Source: Candidatus Cardinium hertigii (GTDB lineage Bacteria > Bacteroidota > Bacteroidia > Cytophagales_A > Amoebophilaceae). From it: a stretch of 42,849 nt of DNA. Shown here piece after piece: positions 25,133 to 33,532 of the stretch. The position numbers and the translations under genes were made by a program. The number at the start of each line of letters is the position of its first letter. Within the stretch, counting starts at the first letter, position 1. The stretch spans positions 1-42,849 of the forward strand of contig NZ_RARA01000023.1 in NCBI RefSeq assembly GCF_003788695.1, written 5' to 3'. The notes under the pieces are model-generated. The model saw only the letters and a program-made list of their open reading frames with translations. It was not told the origin of the DNA and ran no database searches.

Positions 25133-26869
25133 CTATACTAGGCAATTTGTACCATAAGCTTCCTCTTTAATATCCTTTACAATAAGCTGTAATGTCCGCG
25201 TGCCTAAATAATAATTATAACCTATGGTATAGGCTATAGAAAATGGCTTCCCACTAGAAACCAGCGGTTCGTATGACCCTAAGCCAAACCCTATGGCTTC
25301 ATAACGCTGTTTACAATCTATTTGGAAGAGTTCTAGTTTAAGATGTTTTCCTTTGAGAAGATTGCATTTATGTGCATAAACTTTTTTGCTAGCAAATGCT
25401 GGAGTCGGATTCCCCATACCAAAGGGCGCCATCTGCATCAATATATTTACAAATTTTTGGGTAATCATTTGAAATGAAATAAGGAGATGAATGGTTTGCT
25501 GAGGCATTAATAAATGATCAGCTATGGTTGCTGATACCACTTTTTCAAATTTTTCTTTAAAATCAGCTATATTTTCCAGTGGCATCGTAAACCCTGCTGC
25601 AAAAGCATGTCCACCATATTGGTATAAAAGCTCACTACAAGCGGCAATGGCTTCATAAATATTATAACCAGGTACTGACCGGGCTGAGCCAGTAGCCTTC
25701 CCATCTGCAAGGGTTAAGATAACCGTAGGCCTGTAGTATTGTTCAATACAGCGCGACGCTACAATACCAATAACACCTTTGTGCCAATCTGGGTTAAAAA
25801 GTACACTGCTTTTTTTTTGGTTAGGCAATATAGTATTGGCTATTATGGCTAAGGCTTCTTGCGTAATGGTATAATCGAGTGCTTGACGCAAGCGATTTTG
25901 CTGGTTAATGGTTTGGACTAAGTCATAGGCTTTTGTTACATCTTGTTCTATTAGTAATTGAACCGTCAAAGAGGCATGGCTAATGCGTCCAGCGGCATTA
26001 ATACGGGGGCCTATTTTAAAAGCAATATCAGCAATCGTAATAGCGGCAGCAAAAGGCCCATCACCCATTAGCAGTTGTAATCCTAGGCGAGGATTGTTTT
26101 CCAGCTGTTTAATACCATGGTAGGCTAAAATCCTGTTCTCATCCACTAAAGGCACAATATCACAAATAATACTAATGGATACAAGATCTAAATAATGGTA
26201 GGTTATTTCCGGCTTTAATCCTTTTTTTTGGCAAAACGCCTGTAATAATTTAAAACCTACACCGCAGCCCGATAGCCCTTTAAAAGGATAGGGACATGCA
26301 GGTTGTTTTGGATCTAAAATAGTATGGGCTATTGGTAGAGAATCTCCTACTTCATGATGGTCACAAACTATTACATCTATACCTAATGTAGCCGCTTGGG
26401 CAATGGATGTATACGCTTTTATGCCACAGTCTAGGGTAATGATAAGTTTAATACTGTTTTGGTAGGCTTTTTCTACAGCCTGCATAGAAAGTCCATAGCC
26501 TTCTACGAGACGGTCTGGAACATAATAACTTACCCTAGCGTCAGGGAGCTGTTGCAGAAAAGAATAAACCATAGCCACAGCTGACGTGCCGTCTACATCA
26601 TAGTCACCATAAATTAATATTTTCTCTTTTCTGTCTAACGCTTGCAACAAACGATCTACTGCACGCTCCATGCCTAGCATCAAAAAAGGATCATAGAGTT
26701 CCTCTAAAGAAGGACGAAAAAAACGTTTGGCTGCTTCAAAGGTTTCTACTGACCTTTGGACTAAAATAGTTGAAATAGCAGGAGGTGTACCTAGCACTTC
26801 ACCCAATGCGGCTACCTTTTCAGCTTCCTTAGAAGATTGTATTACCCAATGTTTGTGCATAAAACGCAA
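25133..26869 (-). CDS. recJ: Single-stranded-DNA-specific exonuclease RecJ
   Basis: RecJ degrades single-stranded DNA 5' to 3' in recombination and repair. The 578-residue protein shows the DHH-family catalytic motifs: ILIYGDYDVDGTSAVAMV near residue 80-95, ITLDCGIKA, VCDHHEVGD, then the DHHA1 region with INAAGRISHA, WHKGVIGIVASR and YGGHAFAAGF. A C-terminal OB-like segment follows. The start could be ATG at 26869 or the next Met three codons in. It lies 26 bp after the TPR gene, so the two are probably one transcript. Confidence 0.93.
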   Translation of the reverse strand: MRFMHKHWVIQSSKEAEKVAALGEVLGTPPAISTILVQRSVETFEAAKRFFRPSLEELYDPFLMLGMERAVDRLLQALDRKEKILIYGDYDVDGTSAVAMVYSFLQQLPDARVSYYVPDRLVEGYGLSMQAVEKAYQNSIKLIITLDCGIKAYTSIAQAATLGIDVIVCDHHEVGDSLPIAHTILDPKQPACPYPFKGLSGCGVGFKLLQAFCQKKGLKPEITYHYLDLVSISIICDIVPLVDENRILAYHGIKQLENNPRLGLQLLMGDGPFAAAITIADIAFKIGPRINAAGRISHASLTVQLLIEQDVTKAYDLVQTINQQNRLRQALDYTITQEALAIIANTILPNQKKSSVLFNPDWHKGVIGIVASRCIEQYYRPTVILTLADGKATGSARSVPGYNIYEAIAACSELLYQYGGHAFAAGFTMPLENIADFKEKFEKVVSATIADHLLMPQQTIHLLISFQMITQKFVNILMQMAPFGMGNPTPAFASKKVYAHKCNLLKGKHLKLELFQIDCKQRYEAIGFGLGSYEPLVSSGKPFSIAYTIGYNYYLGTRTLQLIVKDIKEEAYGTNCLV

Positions 26870-26895
26870 TAGTAATAGGATTGACCAGCCTATTA

Positions 26896-27597
26896 TTAGT
26901 CCATTAAGAGGAGCGCCGATAGGCGATTCGCTTCTTTAATAGCCAAATCACTACCATATTGAGATTTCGGATATTTTTTTACAATTTCTTGATAGCAATC
27001 ATAGGCATCTTCATACCGGTTATGCGCTTCAAAAGCAATAGCAGCTTTAACCAAATAGCCGGGCGTGTATATACTGTTCTCTTTGTAATGGGCTGCTTTT
27101 ATGTAAAATACTGCTGCCTGCTTATGATCTTGCTGTTCACTATAAGCATCTCCCATTATACACCAAGCACGTGCTTGTAAAATAAAATCCCCAAAATGCA
27201 CTTTTTTTAAAAAAGCGATAGCCTTATCATATTCTTTTTGGTGCATATAGGAGCTCCCTACATAAAAACAGGCTAAATTAGCTGTTTTTGTATAGGGATA
27301 TTGTTTAATTATTGCCAAAAACCCTTTATGTGTGCCATCTCCTTCTAGTGCTTTATCAAAATCACTAGATTCAAAGTGGTAGGTAGCTTCGAAAATTTCC
27401 TTCTGTGCGGCTAGTTCTTGTTTTTCTTGATAAGTATACCATATCGATGCAGCCATTAGGTGGGATATTGCTAAAAAGCCTATAACATAAAATATACGTT
27501 TCCTGGGTTGTATAGGAGCTATTGCTTTTTTGGGGTCGCTATTAAGCCCCTTTGGTACTACTCTTCTAGGTATACTATTGATATCTACTATTTTCAT
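26896..27597 (-). CDS. Membrane-anchored TPR protein
   Basis: This 233-residue protein has one N-terminal membrane segment (FYVIGFLAISHLMAASIWYTY, about residues 36-56). Helical TPR-like repeats follow, recognisable by AxxY/F patterns such as ACFYVGSSYMHQKEYDKAIA, ARAWCIMGDAYSEQQDHKQA and AAIAFEAHNRYEDAYDCYQE. It resembles the tetratricopeptide proteins found next to core genes in Bacteroidota, which act as scaffolds. A specific partner cannot be named. It sits between the small ORF downstream of pssA and recJ, all on the minus strand. Confidence 0.75.
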   Translation of the reverse strand: MKIVDINSIPRRVVPKGLNSDPKKAIAPIQPRKRIFYVIGFLAISHLMAASIWYTYQEKQELAAQKEIFEATYHFESSDFDKALEGDGTHKGFLAIIKQYPYTKTANLACFYVGSSYMHQKEYDKAIAFLKKVHFGDFILQARAWCIMGDAYSEQQDHKQAAVFYIKAAHYKENSIYTPGYLVKAAIAFEAHNRYEDAYDCYQEIVKKYPKSQYGSDLAIKEANRLSALLLMD

Positions 27598-27602
27598 AAA
27601 AC

Positions 27603-27785
27603 TTAATATTGAAGAAATGGATAGTGTGGTGGTTTGTAAATATAATTATAAACAGTTAGTGGCTGAGTAGTTGGCTCTAGAAAAGATGACGCTTCTGCGA
27701 AAGCAACCACTTCCAAAATTTGCGCTTGCACCTTTCGATTGATAGTGGTTAATACAGCTGCATGGGGAATGTTCTTTTCGATCAT
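27603..27785 (-). CDS. Small hypothetical protein downstream of pssA
   Basis: An open frame of 60 codons starts at ATG 27785 and ends 5 bp before the TPR gene. It is in the same frame as pssA, and the frame stays open back to the pssA stop codon TGA at 27852-27854, adding 22 codons (DGTIEEIEIYKKPHP and on) without a start codon. The peptide is compositionally protein-like, ending YIYKPPHYPFLQY, but is not recognised. It may be a real small gene with an unusual start, or a remnant of a longer gene that lost its beginning. Confidence 0.4.
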   Translation of the reverse strand: MIEKNIPHAAVLTTINRKVQAQILEVVAFAEASSFLEPTTQPLTVYNYIYKPPHYPFLQY

Positions 27786-27851
27786 TAACTTTTTAAGTTT
27801 AAGAATAGGGTGTGGTTTCTTGTAGATTTCTATTTCTTCTATCGTACCGTC

Positions 27852-28538
27852 TCAATTGGTTTTGGTGTAATACAAGGAGAAAAATATATATATCCACATA
27901 CCCAAAAAAAATCCTTCAACCTGCATAAGCGCTACCAAAACCGTGCATAAGGCTATTAAAGTATAGCGATATTTATTGGATTGAAAGGAAAAATCTTTAA
28001 ATTTAATAGATATAAATTTAACCCTGGAAACCAATAAAAAAGATAGAAAAATAGCTAATAAAGGCAACGTAAACGGCTGTGTTAAGGCATGTACCAAACA
28101 AGGATAAAGGGCGCGTTCCAAAATCATAGGTAAGCTTCCTATTATTAGGGCATTAGTGGGTGTAGGAAGCCCTATAAATTGATCTTTTTGGCTATCATCA
28201 ACATTAAATTTAGCTAGCCTAACTGCAGAACAAATAACCAGTAACAAAGCCGAGTAAGCACTATACGGACAAGTGCCATAGTTACTAGCCAACATATAGA
28301 AGATACTTGCAGGTAACATACCAAAAGTCATTAGATCTGCTAATGCATCTAATTGTTTGCCAATAAGCGAATCTGCATTCAGTAATTTTGCGAGACAACC
28401 ATCCCAAAAGTCAAAAAAAGCTCCCAAAAAAATGCCATAAGCAGCGTATACCAAATGTCCATTTAGGGCCAACACAGTGCCTATAACGCCACTAATCAAA
28501 TTTAAAATAGATAAACAGTTGGGAATATAATTTTTCAT
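27852..28538 (-). CDS. pssA: CDP-diacylglycerol-serine O-phosphatidyltransferase
   Basis: PssA makes phosphatidylserine from CDP-diacylglycerol and serine in the inner membrane, the first step to phosphatidylethanolamine. The 228-residue protein has several membrane helices and the CDP-alcohol phosphotransferase signature DGCLAKLLNADSLIGKQLDA, followed by LAD. This matches D-G-x2-A-R-x8-G-x3-D-x3-D except that the usual arginine is lysine. No psd gene is in the window. Two palindromes lie just upstream of its start. Confidence 0.87.
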   Translation of the reverse strand: MKNYIPNCLSILNLISGVIGTVLALNGHLVYAAYGIFLGAFFDFWDGCLAKLLNADSLIGKQLDALADLMTFGMLPASIFYMLASNYGTCPYSAYSALLLVICSAVRLAKFNVDDSQKDQFIGLPTPTNALIIGSLPMILERALYPCLVHALTQPFTLPLLAIFLSFLLVSRVKFISIKFKDFSFQSNKYRYTLIALCTVLVALMQVEGFFLGMWIYIFFSLYYTKTN

Positions 28539-28557
28539 ATTGTATTTTTCTTTATTA

Positions 28558-28582
28558 TATCCGCGGATAAGCTTAAGCTTAT
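28558..28582. promoter_or_regulatory. Adjacent palindromes upstream of pssA
   Basis: TATCCGCGGATA (28558-28569) and ATAAGCTTAAGCTTAT (28567-28582) are perfect palindromes of 12 and 16 bp that overlap by three bases. They begin about 20 bp upstream of the pssA start codon. This could be an operator or an RNA hairpin in the leader; no regulator is known. Confidence 0.35.
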
Positions 28583-28628
28583 AAATTTATTATTATGCAA
28601 TGTTATAATTTTTTAATAGGATCTTTAT

Positions 28629-28774
28629 GTATCGGTTCACTTGCGTGGCAGAAATGTTTTTCATTTAATTATTTAATTACTAAATTATTCGTTCCTTTTT
28701 TCTTATTGTGCTATTTCTAATTTTCTAATTGGTAAGAACACGGATACGCATAGGCAACATCATTGAGCTAATAC
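28629..28774 (-). mobile_element. Decayed R1 element
   Basis: The left end GTATCGGTTCACTTGCGTGG and the right end CATTGAGCTAATAC are diverged forms of the R1 TIRs. The interior is AT-rich and lacks the hairpin core. The block TTATTGTGCTATTTCTA shows inverted orientation. This is an old copy. Confidence 0.55.
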
Positions 28775-28780
28775 ATTTAA

Positions 28781-28852
28781 TCTTGCATTATTGTGCTATT
28801 GCTAGATACGAACGTGAACAAATACGCATAAACCACACCGTTGAACGGATAC
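28781..28852 (-). mobile_element. R1 fragment with one intact end
   Basis: It begins in the middle of R1 (TTGCATTATTGTGCTATT) and continues to a good end, ACCACACCGTTGAACGGATAC. The other end is missing. Confidence 0.55.
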
Positions 28853-29447
28853 CGTGTAACACATTAAGCACTATTAGTTTTATTTTAAGAGCCCACTCTT
28901 TTTGCTTCACTCGCTTTCTTGTGTATCAAATACCATGCGTAGCGTAAGCCAATACGCTGGCTGAGTCAAGTTAGCTATTTTTGTTCGATAGTCAAATAGT
29001 AATTTTTTATTTTATTGCTATTAATATGCTTATTAAAAAATAGCTTAAGGAATATTATTTGGTAGTGAAGCTAGCTAAGGCATATAGCAAAATTGCTACA
29101 CAAATTCTGCTTTGATAAGTGTAAAGCAAAAAAAGTAAATGGCAAAGCGAATATTTTTAAAAATGGATTATTCGGTAAGTTAGTTAAACGAACTATCGAT
29201 AATGGTATAAATTTTTTATATACCAGTATACAATTGACTTTTCTTTTAAAAAAAATGCCATACACTTAACTATAACATATATAAATATTTTATTTTGCTT
29301 ATCAAATATAACAATACAATAGTTGCTTGCTTGCCAGATAAAAAGCAGAAAATTTTAAAAGCATGGAATGATTAATTTAGAGGATAATATGTTTCCAACC
29401 GTTTGGTTGAGAGGTTGGTTTTTCACTCAAATTGCTTAAAAATTTTT
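28853..29447. other. AT-rich intergenic stretch, nothing recognised
   Basis: No convincing gene was found. A 64-codon minus-strand open frame (29071-29265) has no recognisable domain and a composition expected by chance in AT-rich DNA. This may be a fully decayed gene region. Confidence 0.4.
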
Positions 29448-29544
29448 ATATCCGTTCAGCTATGTGGCCTATGCGTATCCCTGTTCGTACTAACTAATAG
29501 AAATAGTGCAATAATGCAAGATCATAAAAACGCGCCTTAAACAA
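29448..29544 (+). mobile_element. R1 left-end fragment
   Basis: It reads ATATCCGTTCAGCTATGTGG through the AATAATGCAAGATCAT block to ACGCGCCTTAAACAA, then is replaced by a second R1 starting GTATCC at 29545. This may be an R1 inserted into an R1, or a partial tandem copy. Confidence 0.6.
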
Positions 29545-29557
29545 GTATCCGTTCAGT

Positions 29558-29649
29558 CAATGGCGTCAACTTAAGGTTTAGCTGTTATTGATAACCAAGT
29601 AGAATAGGAGGGTAGGCTAATCATGAATTGCCTTAAGTTGACGCCATTG
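29558..29649 (+). mobile_element. R2 element, 92 bp, second site
   Basis: It has the same 19-bp TIRs and apparently the same interior as 5232-5323. Flanks are the perfect 10-bp repeat TCCGTTCAGT (29548-29557 and 29650-29659). The target is again the end of an R1 element. Confidence 0.88.
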
Positions 29650-29852
29650 TCCGTTCAGTGGTGTGACCTATGCGTATTTGTTCACGTTCGTACCTAGCAA
29701 TAGCGCAATAATGCAAGATCATAAAAAACGCGCCTTGAACAAAGCTGTGATTAGAAAAATTCAGTCTGAAAGGTAGTAGAAAATCAGCCTGTTTGAGCCT
29801 ACTCTTCGTCTTTGAAAAGCTGGCTGCGTTCCGCTTCGGGATTCAGCGTACT

Positions 29853-29890
29853 TGGGGTCCCCAGATGTATGCATATACATCATGGGGCGA
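29853..29890. repeat. 38-bp hairpin insert in the R1 loop
   Basis: Compared with the long-loop copy at 5192-5799 this copy has 38 extra bases, then a repeat of ACT (29850-29852 and 29891-29893). The insert can fold: CCCCA pairs with TGGGG and ATGTAT with ATACAT around a GCAT loop. A 3-bp duplication is consistent with a very small mobile hairpin, but the evidence is one case. Confidence 0.45.
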
Positions 29891-30150
29891 ACTCACATAG
29901 TTCTACTATGCTGCGTGCGCTTCACCCTCGCGCGCCTTGCCAGCTTCCCAAATCCATTGAGTAACCGTAGAGGGCGAGTTCTGATTTTCAGCTTTCAGAC
30001 TGAATTTTTAACAGATTTGTTCACCAGCGCTTGATTTTTTTTGGCTACTTTTTTTGATCAAGCAAAAAAAGTAGCTTTAAAAGAAGTAGTTTTAAAAAAA
30101 AATAAAATCTTAAATAAATTCATAATCAATAATATAAAAAAGAAAATCAT

Positions 30151-31050
30151 ATGAAAAACCACACTCCATTTTTTCAAAAAGTGTTAACACATTCAAAAAC
30201 AATATTTACAGCTCTTGGTTTGTTTTTACTTAGCATAGTGCAAAGTGGCTGTAGTAAAATGAAATGTCATATGGGTAATTGTATAGGTAATTTGAAATAT
30301 TCCCATCCAACTGGAACTAAATTTGCAAAAAAACCAGTCCCCAAAAATATTAAGCCAGAGGCGCCGGTGCCAGTTGCTGCTATAATAGATGGTGAAATCG
30401 ATCAAAGCTGTATGGCGCTGCCTATTGCTGTTCATGAAGATTCAGATGGTGACAAATTATTGCCAGAACGGGATCATTATGTTGAAGTTGTTGTAGATAA
30501 TAAGGAAATAGTATCGCATCTTGTCGAAATAAAGGTCATGTTACAAAATTTCCTTGATGCAAAAAGTCAAAAAATAAAAAATATTGAAAATGAGGATGAT
30601 GAATTATCTGAAGTCCGTACCAAGCTAATAGATGGATGGGCCGTTCAGGATAAGTTAAAAAATGAATTGGAGAAGAAAGTAAAGCAAGTAGCAATTCTTG
30701 AAAAGAAAAATAGTGCGTTCTTAGATGCCTGGGATCAAATAACTGATGCGCTAGGAGATGTAACTAAACAAAAGAATGAGCTAGCAACAAAACTTGCTAC
30801 ACAAGAGGAGTATATAACTAAACGTGAACAGGAGTGGGATGGGGATCGCGATGAACATGAACAAGCGTGTCTAGATTTTAATAAAAGGTGTGAATATTTA
30901 AAAAGTGTACACAATAAAGAATGTGACGAATTTTATAAAGAGTATAAGGCACTTGAATCTAAGTATAATATTGTCTATGAAGAGATGCTTAATAAAATGG
31001 ATATAATAGAAGAGCTTCATAAGCAATTGAATAATAATATAAATGCTTAA
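30151..31050 (+). CDS. Coiled-coil lipoprotein of unknown function
   Basis: This 299-residue protein begins with a signal sequence (TIFTALGLFLLSIV) and a lipobox-like QSGC with Cys34; the Q at -3 is atypical. Residues from about 110 to the end are rich in Glu, Lys and Asp with heptad-like spacing of hydrophobic residues (LKNELEKKVKQVAILEKKN, FYKEYKALESKYNIVYEEML), predicting a long coiled coil. No enzymatic motif is seen. It stands alone between two R1 elements. A surface or host-contact role is an inference from the lipid anchor and the coiled coil; nothing in the sequence gives a specific function. Confidence 0.7.
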   Translation: MKNHTPFFQKVLTHSKTIFTALGLFLLSIVQSGCSKMKCHMGNCIGNLKYSHPTGTKFAKKPVPKNIKPEAPVPVAAIIDGEIDQSCMALPIAVHEDSDGDKLLPERDHYVEVVVDNKEIVSHLVEIKVMLQNFLDAKSQKIKNIENEDDELSEVRTKLIDGWAVQDKLKNELEKKVKQVAILEKKNSAFLDAWDQITDALGDVTKQKNELATKLATQEEYITKREQEWDGDRDEHEQACLDFNKRCEYLKSVHNKECDEFYKEYKALESKYNIVYEEMLNKMDIIEELHKQLNNNINA

Positions 31051-31118
31051 AAAGTAAATACACTCAAAAGCTTACTATAAATGAATATACCGGATTACAA
31101 GAGGGAGAAATAATAATT

Positions 31119-31500
31119 GTATCCGTTCAGTGATGTAGCCTATGCGTATCCGTGTTCGTACCCATTAGAAATAGTACAATAATGCAAGACCATAAAAAAA
31201 CGCGCCTTGAACAAGGCTGTGATTAGAAAATTTCAGTCTGAAAGCTATTAGAAAATCAACTTGTTTAAGCCCAAGGCTGCAAGCCTGGGCGAGTTTTGAT
31301 TTTCAGCTTTCAGGCTGAAATTTTCAACAGCTTTGTTCACCAGCGCTTGATTTTTTTTGGCTACTTTTTTTGATCAAGCAAAAAAAGTAGCTTTAAAAGA
31401 AGTCGTTTTTAACAAAATGGATAAAATTATCAATTATTAAATATAATATTAGCCATTTGCTGTAATCTATAATATCGTTGCTACGCAAATGAACGGATAC
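31119..31500 (+). mobile_element. Most complete R1 element, 382 bp
   Basis: Both TIRs are intact: GTATCCGTTCAGTGATGTAG and CGCAAATGAACGGATAC. The short-loop interior is present, with arms GAAAATTTCAGTCTGAAAGC and CTTTCAGGCTGAAATTTTC around a GCCCAAGGCTGCAAGCCTGG loop, then the stem GCTACTTTTTTT / AAAAAAAGTAGC. No target duplication is visible. It serves as the reference copy for the family. Confidence 0.75.
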
Positions 31501-31549
31501 CTTTTAGTTTTGTGGCTAAAATAGTGGCAGTATAATGTGCGATCGGAAT

Positions 31550-31575
31550 TGTAGGCTACATGATTGAACGGATAC
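31550..31575 (-). mobile_element. Isolated inverted R1 left end
   Basis: TGTAGGCTACATGATTGAACGGATAC is a reversed R1 left end with no core attached. It lies 19 bp from the stop codon of the AAA-ATPase/nuclease gene. Confidence 0.55.
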
Positions 31576-31594
31576 CTAAGCAGACACTAGCCTT

Positions 31595-33415
31595 TCAGGA
31601 GTTCCTACCTGTACCACTTAGCTCATCCATTTGATAGGCCAAAGCAACTTTTTTACCATAAAAAGCTAATGCTATACGACTAATCTTTTTTATATGCGCA
31701 TAGGTTGTGAGATGCGCATCATATTTTTTGGTAATAATTTGTTCCAAACCTGCCTGAGCGGTAGCTGCTAAATCATTAGATGATGCAGCTAATTTGTGCT
31801 CAATAACCATGGCCCAGTCTCCATAGCCTACTTTAGGAAAGAGCAAGTGATCACATCTACCATAACCCGTTTCTTGGTTAGAAGTGATATGATAACGATT
31901 TGATAAAGGAGCCAACAAACCGCCTATTAAATTATGATAATCTTTTTCTTGGCTTAAATCATGGTAGCTCGTAGCGTTTAACAAATAGTTTCTTAGCTGC
32001 GCTACAAATGGTTCCAGTTGTTGGTTTAACAATAACCCTATAAAATCACGATATGCACTAGGCGCTATACGTAACTGCTTACCCACCCAATCAATAATTC
32101 TTTCTACATAAATACCCCGTACTTCCCTGTTGGGAATCGTTAATATATATTTTAGATCTTCCGGGTCATCATCTACCAGCATAGGATTTAAGTAGCCAGA
32201 AAAAACCAGCAAACTATAAAACAGATCTTTATTCTCTGTTAATTTTTCTAAGGAAAGCTGTTTGTATAATTTCCTAATCAATCCCTTCCCGGATAATAAA
32301 GTTTGTATATCTGATTGTATAGAATCTGTTAACAATGCTTTATCCACTAAACCGGTACCACCGCTGTCTAACCAATAATAATCTAATCTTCCTTTATGTG
32401 CTAAGCATTGCATCATAGACCAAGGATTGTAAATTACCTCCTCCCCGAAAGTATAGCCATTATACCAATCTTTAATTTTTGCTGGCTCTGTTTGGGTAGC
32501 TACCTTACTAAGCAAGTCATCTACTTCGCTTTGCGTAAAACCATAAAATGATGAAAATTCTTCGTCTAATAGGGTATATTCTGTAATGTTATTGAGATCT
32601 GAAAAGAGATTGGCTTTGGCTATGCGCAATATACCCGTGATAACGCCTTTTTCTAAATAGGGATTGCTTTTTAAGGCGCTACCAAAAATCCCACGGAATA
32701 GTTCTAAAACTTCTTCAAAGGACTCACTTTGACTACCAAATTTAATATATGAACTATTGATAGGGGTATCGTATTCATCAATCAAGATATAGACCTTTTG
32801 GTTAAAATGTTTGTAGAGCAGTTCACTTAAAAAACGCAACCCTTGTTTTAAATCATTTTTATAGAGTTTTCCATCCAAATAGCACTGTAATTTCTCTTTT
32901 TGAGCATTATCCAGTAATCTCCCTGATGCTGCAAGATGTACGCTTAGATAACGATGGTAGGAAAATAATGTTATAATTTGATCTTTAATTCCTTCTTCAA
33001 TTTCTTGATAACTGCTTCCTTTAACATCTTTCAGGTTAAGCAAGATGACTGGAAATTGTCCCTGGCGTTTCATAACATGGGGATAGCTGGCAATTTTTAA
33101 AGGATAGAGTACTTTAGTTTCGTTAAACCCTACATCCATACTACCTCCCTTAAAAAGCAAATAATTTGTGCGTGTTTCTTCTGCTAATTTATTCCCTTCT
33201 TGGTCTACTTCAATCTCAAAAAATTTGCGCAGCATATCCATGTTCAAGCTTTTACCCCAACGTCTGGGACGGGTAATCAGTATTACCTTACTAGGCTCAT
33301 CTAGTAAGGCCTGAATCATTAAGCTTTTATCTACAAATACATCACTATTTACTAATAGGTCATAAAAGTCATCGGTTCCGGTTCGGATGCGGGAATGCGT
33401 AGATACATGGGTCAT
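31595..33415 (-). CDS. AAA-ATPase-like / PD-(D/E)XK nuclease-like protein
   Basis: The 606-residue protein fits the two-domain architecture of the AAA-ATPase-like family (PF09820) with a C-terminal PD-(D/E)XK nuclease-like domain (PF08011). An N-terminal segment with FVDKSLMIQALL precedes the modified P-loop ITRPRRWGKSLNMDML near residue 48-63. Walker B is KVYILIDEYDTPIN near residue 208. Near the C-terminus, GYGRCDHLLF and AMVIEHKLAA supply candidate nuclease D and E-x-K residues. The family is highly multiplied in some Bacteroidota symbionts; its biological role is not established. An R1 end lies at its 3' side. The ORF appears intact. Confidence 0.82.
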   Translation of the reverse strand: MTHVSTHSRIRTGTDDFYDLLVNSDVFVDKSLMIQALLDEPSKVILITRPRRWGKSLNMDMLRKFFEIEVDQEGNKLAEETRTNYLLFKGGSMDVGFNETKVLYPLKIASYPHVMKRQGQFPVILLNLKDVKGSSYQEIEEGIKDQIITLFSYHRYLSVHLAASGRLLDNAQKEKLQCYLDGKLYKNDLKQGLRFLSELLYKHFNQKVYILIDEYDTPINSSYIKFGSQSESFEEVLELFRGIFGSALKSNPYLEKGVITGILRIAKANLFSDLNNITEYTLLDEEFSSFYGFTQSEVDDLLSKVATQTEPAKIKDWYNGYTFGEEVIYNPWSMMQCLAHKGRLDYYWLDSGGTGLVDKALLTDSIQSDIQTLLSGKGLIRKLYKQLSLEKLTENKDLFYSLLVFSGYLNPMLVDDDPEDLKYILTIPNREVRGIYVERIIDWVGKQLRIAPSAYRDFIGLLLNQQLEPFVAQLRNYLLNATSYHDLSQEKDYHNLIGGLLAPLSNRYHITSNQETGYGRCDHLLFPKVGYGDWAMVIEHKLAASSNDLAATAQAGLEQIITKKYDAHLTTYAHIKKISRIALAFYGKKVALAYQMDELSGTGRNS

Positions 33416-33532
33416 AGTGGAAAGAATTTAAAATGGGACATGTAGGCTACCTAGTGCAAAAAGGAATTAATGACTGCTTTTTATGAATGTAAGGTTTAGC
33501 CTCTTTATTTAAAAATAAATCATAACGACTAT

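Larger units (their letters stand above)
29545..30090 (+). mobile_element. R1 long-loop element with nested R2 and hairpin insert
   Basis: The element starts GTATCCGTTCAGT, is interrupted by R2 at 29558-29649, then continues through the usual R1 blocks. It has the long-loop interior seen at 5192-5799. Inside that loop is an extra 38-bp hairpin-forming sequence (29853-29890). The T-rich stem is present near 30041-30073. The right TIR is absent. The element ends about 60 bp upstream of the lipoprotein gene start. Confidence 0.65.

Noticed and set aside
29071..29265. 64-codon minus-strand gene
   Set aside because: It has no recognisable domain, lies in very AT-rich DNA and has no supporting context.
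29852..30034. 60-codon plus-strand gene
   Set aside because: It lies wholly inside an R1 element and its hairpin insert; the frame is a by-product of repeat sequence.
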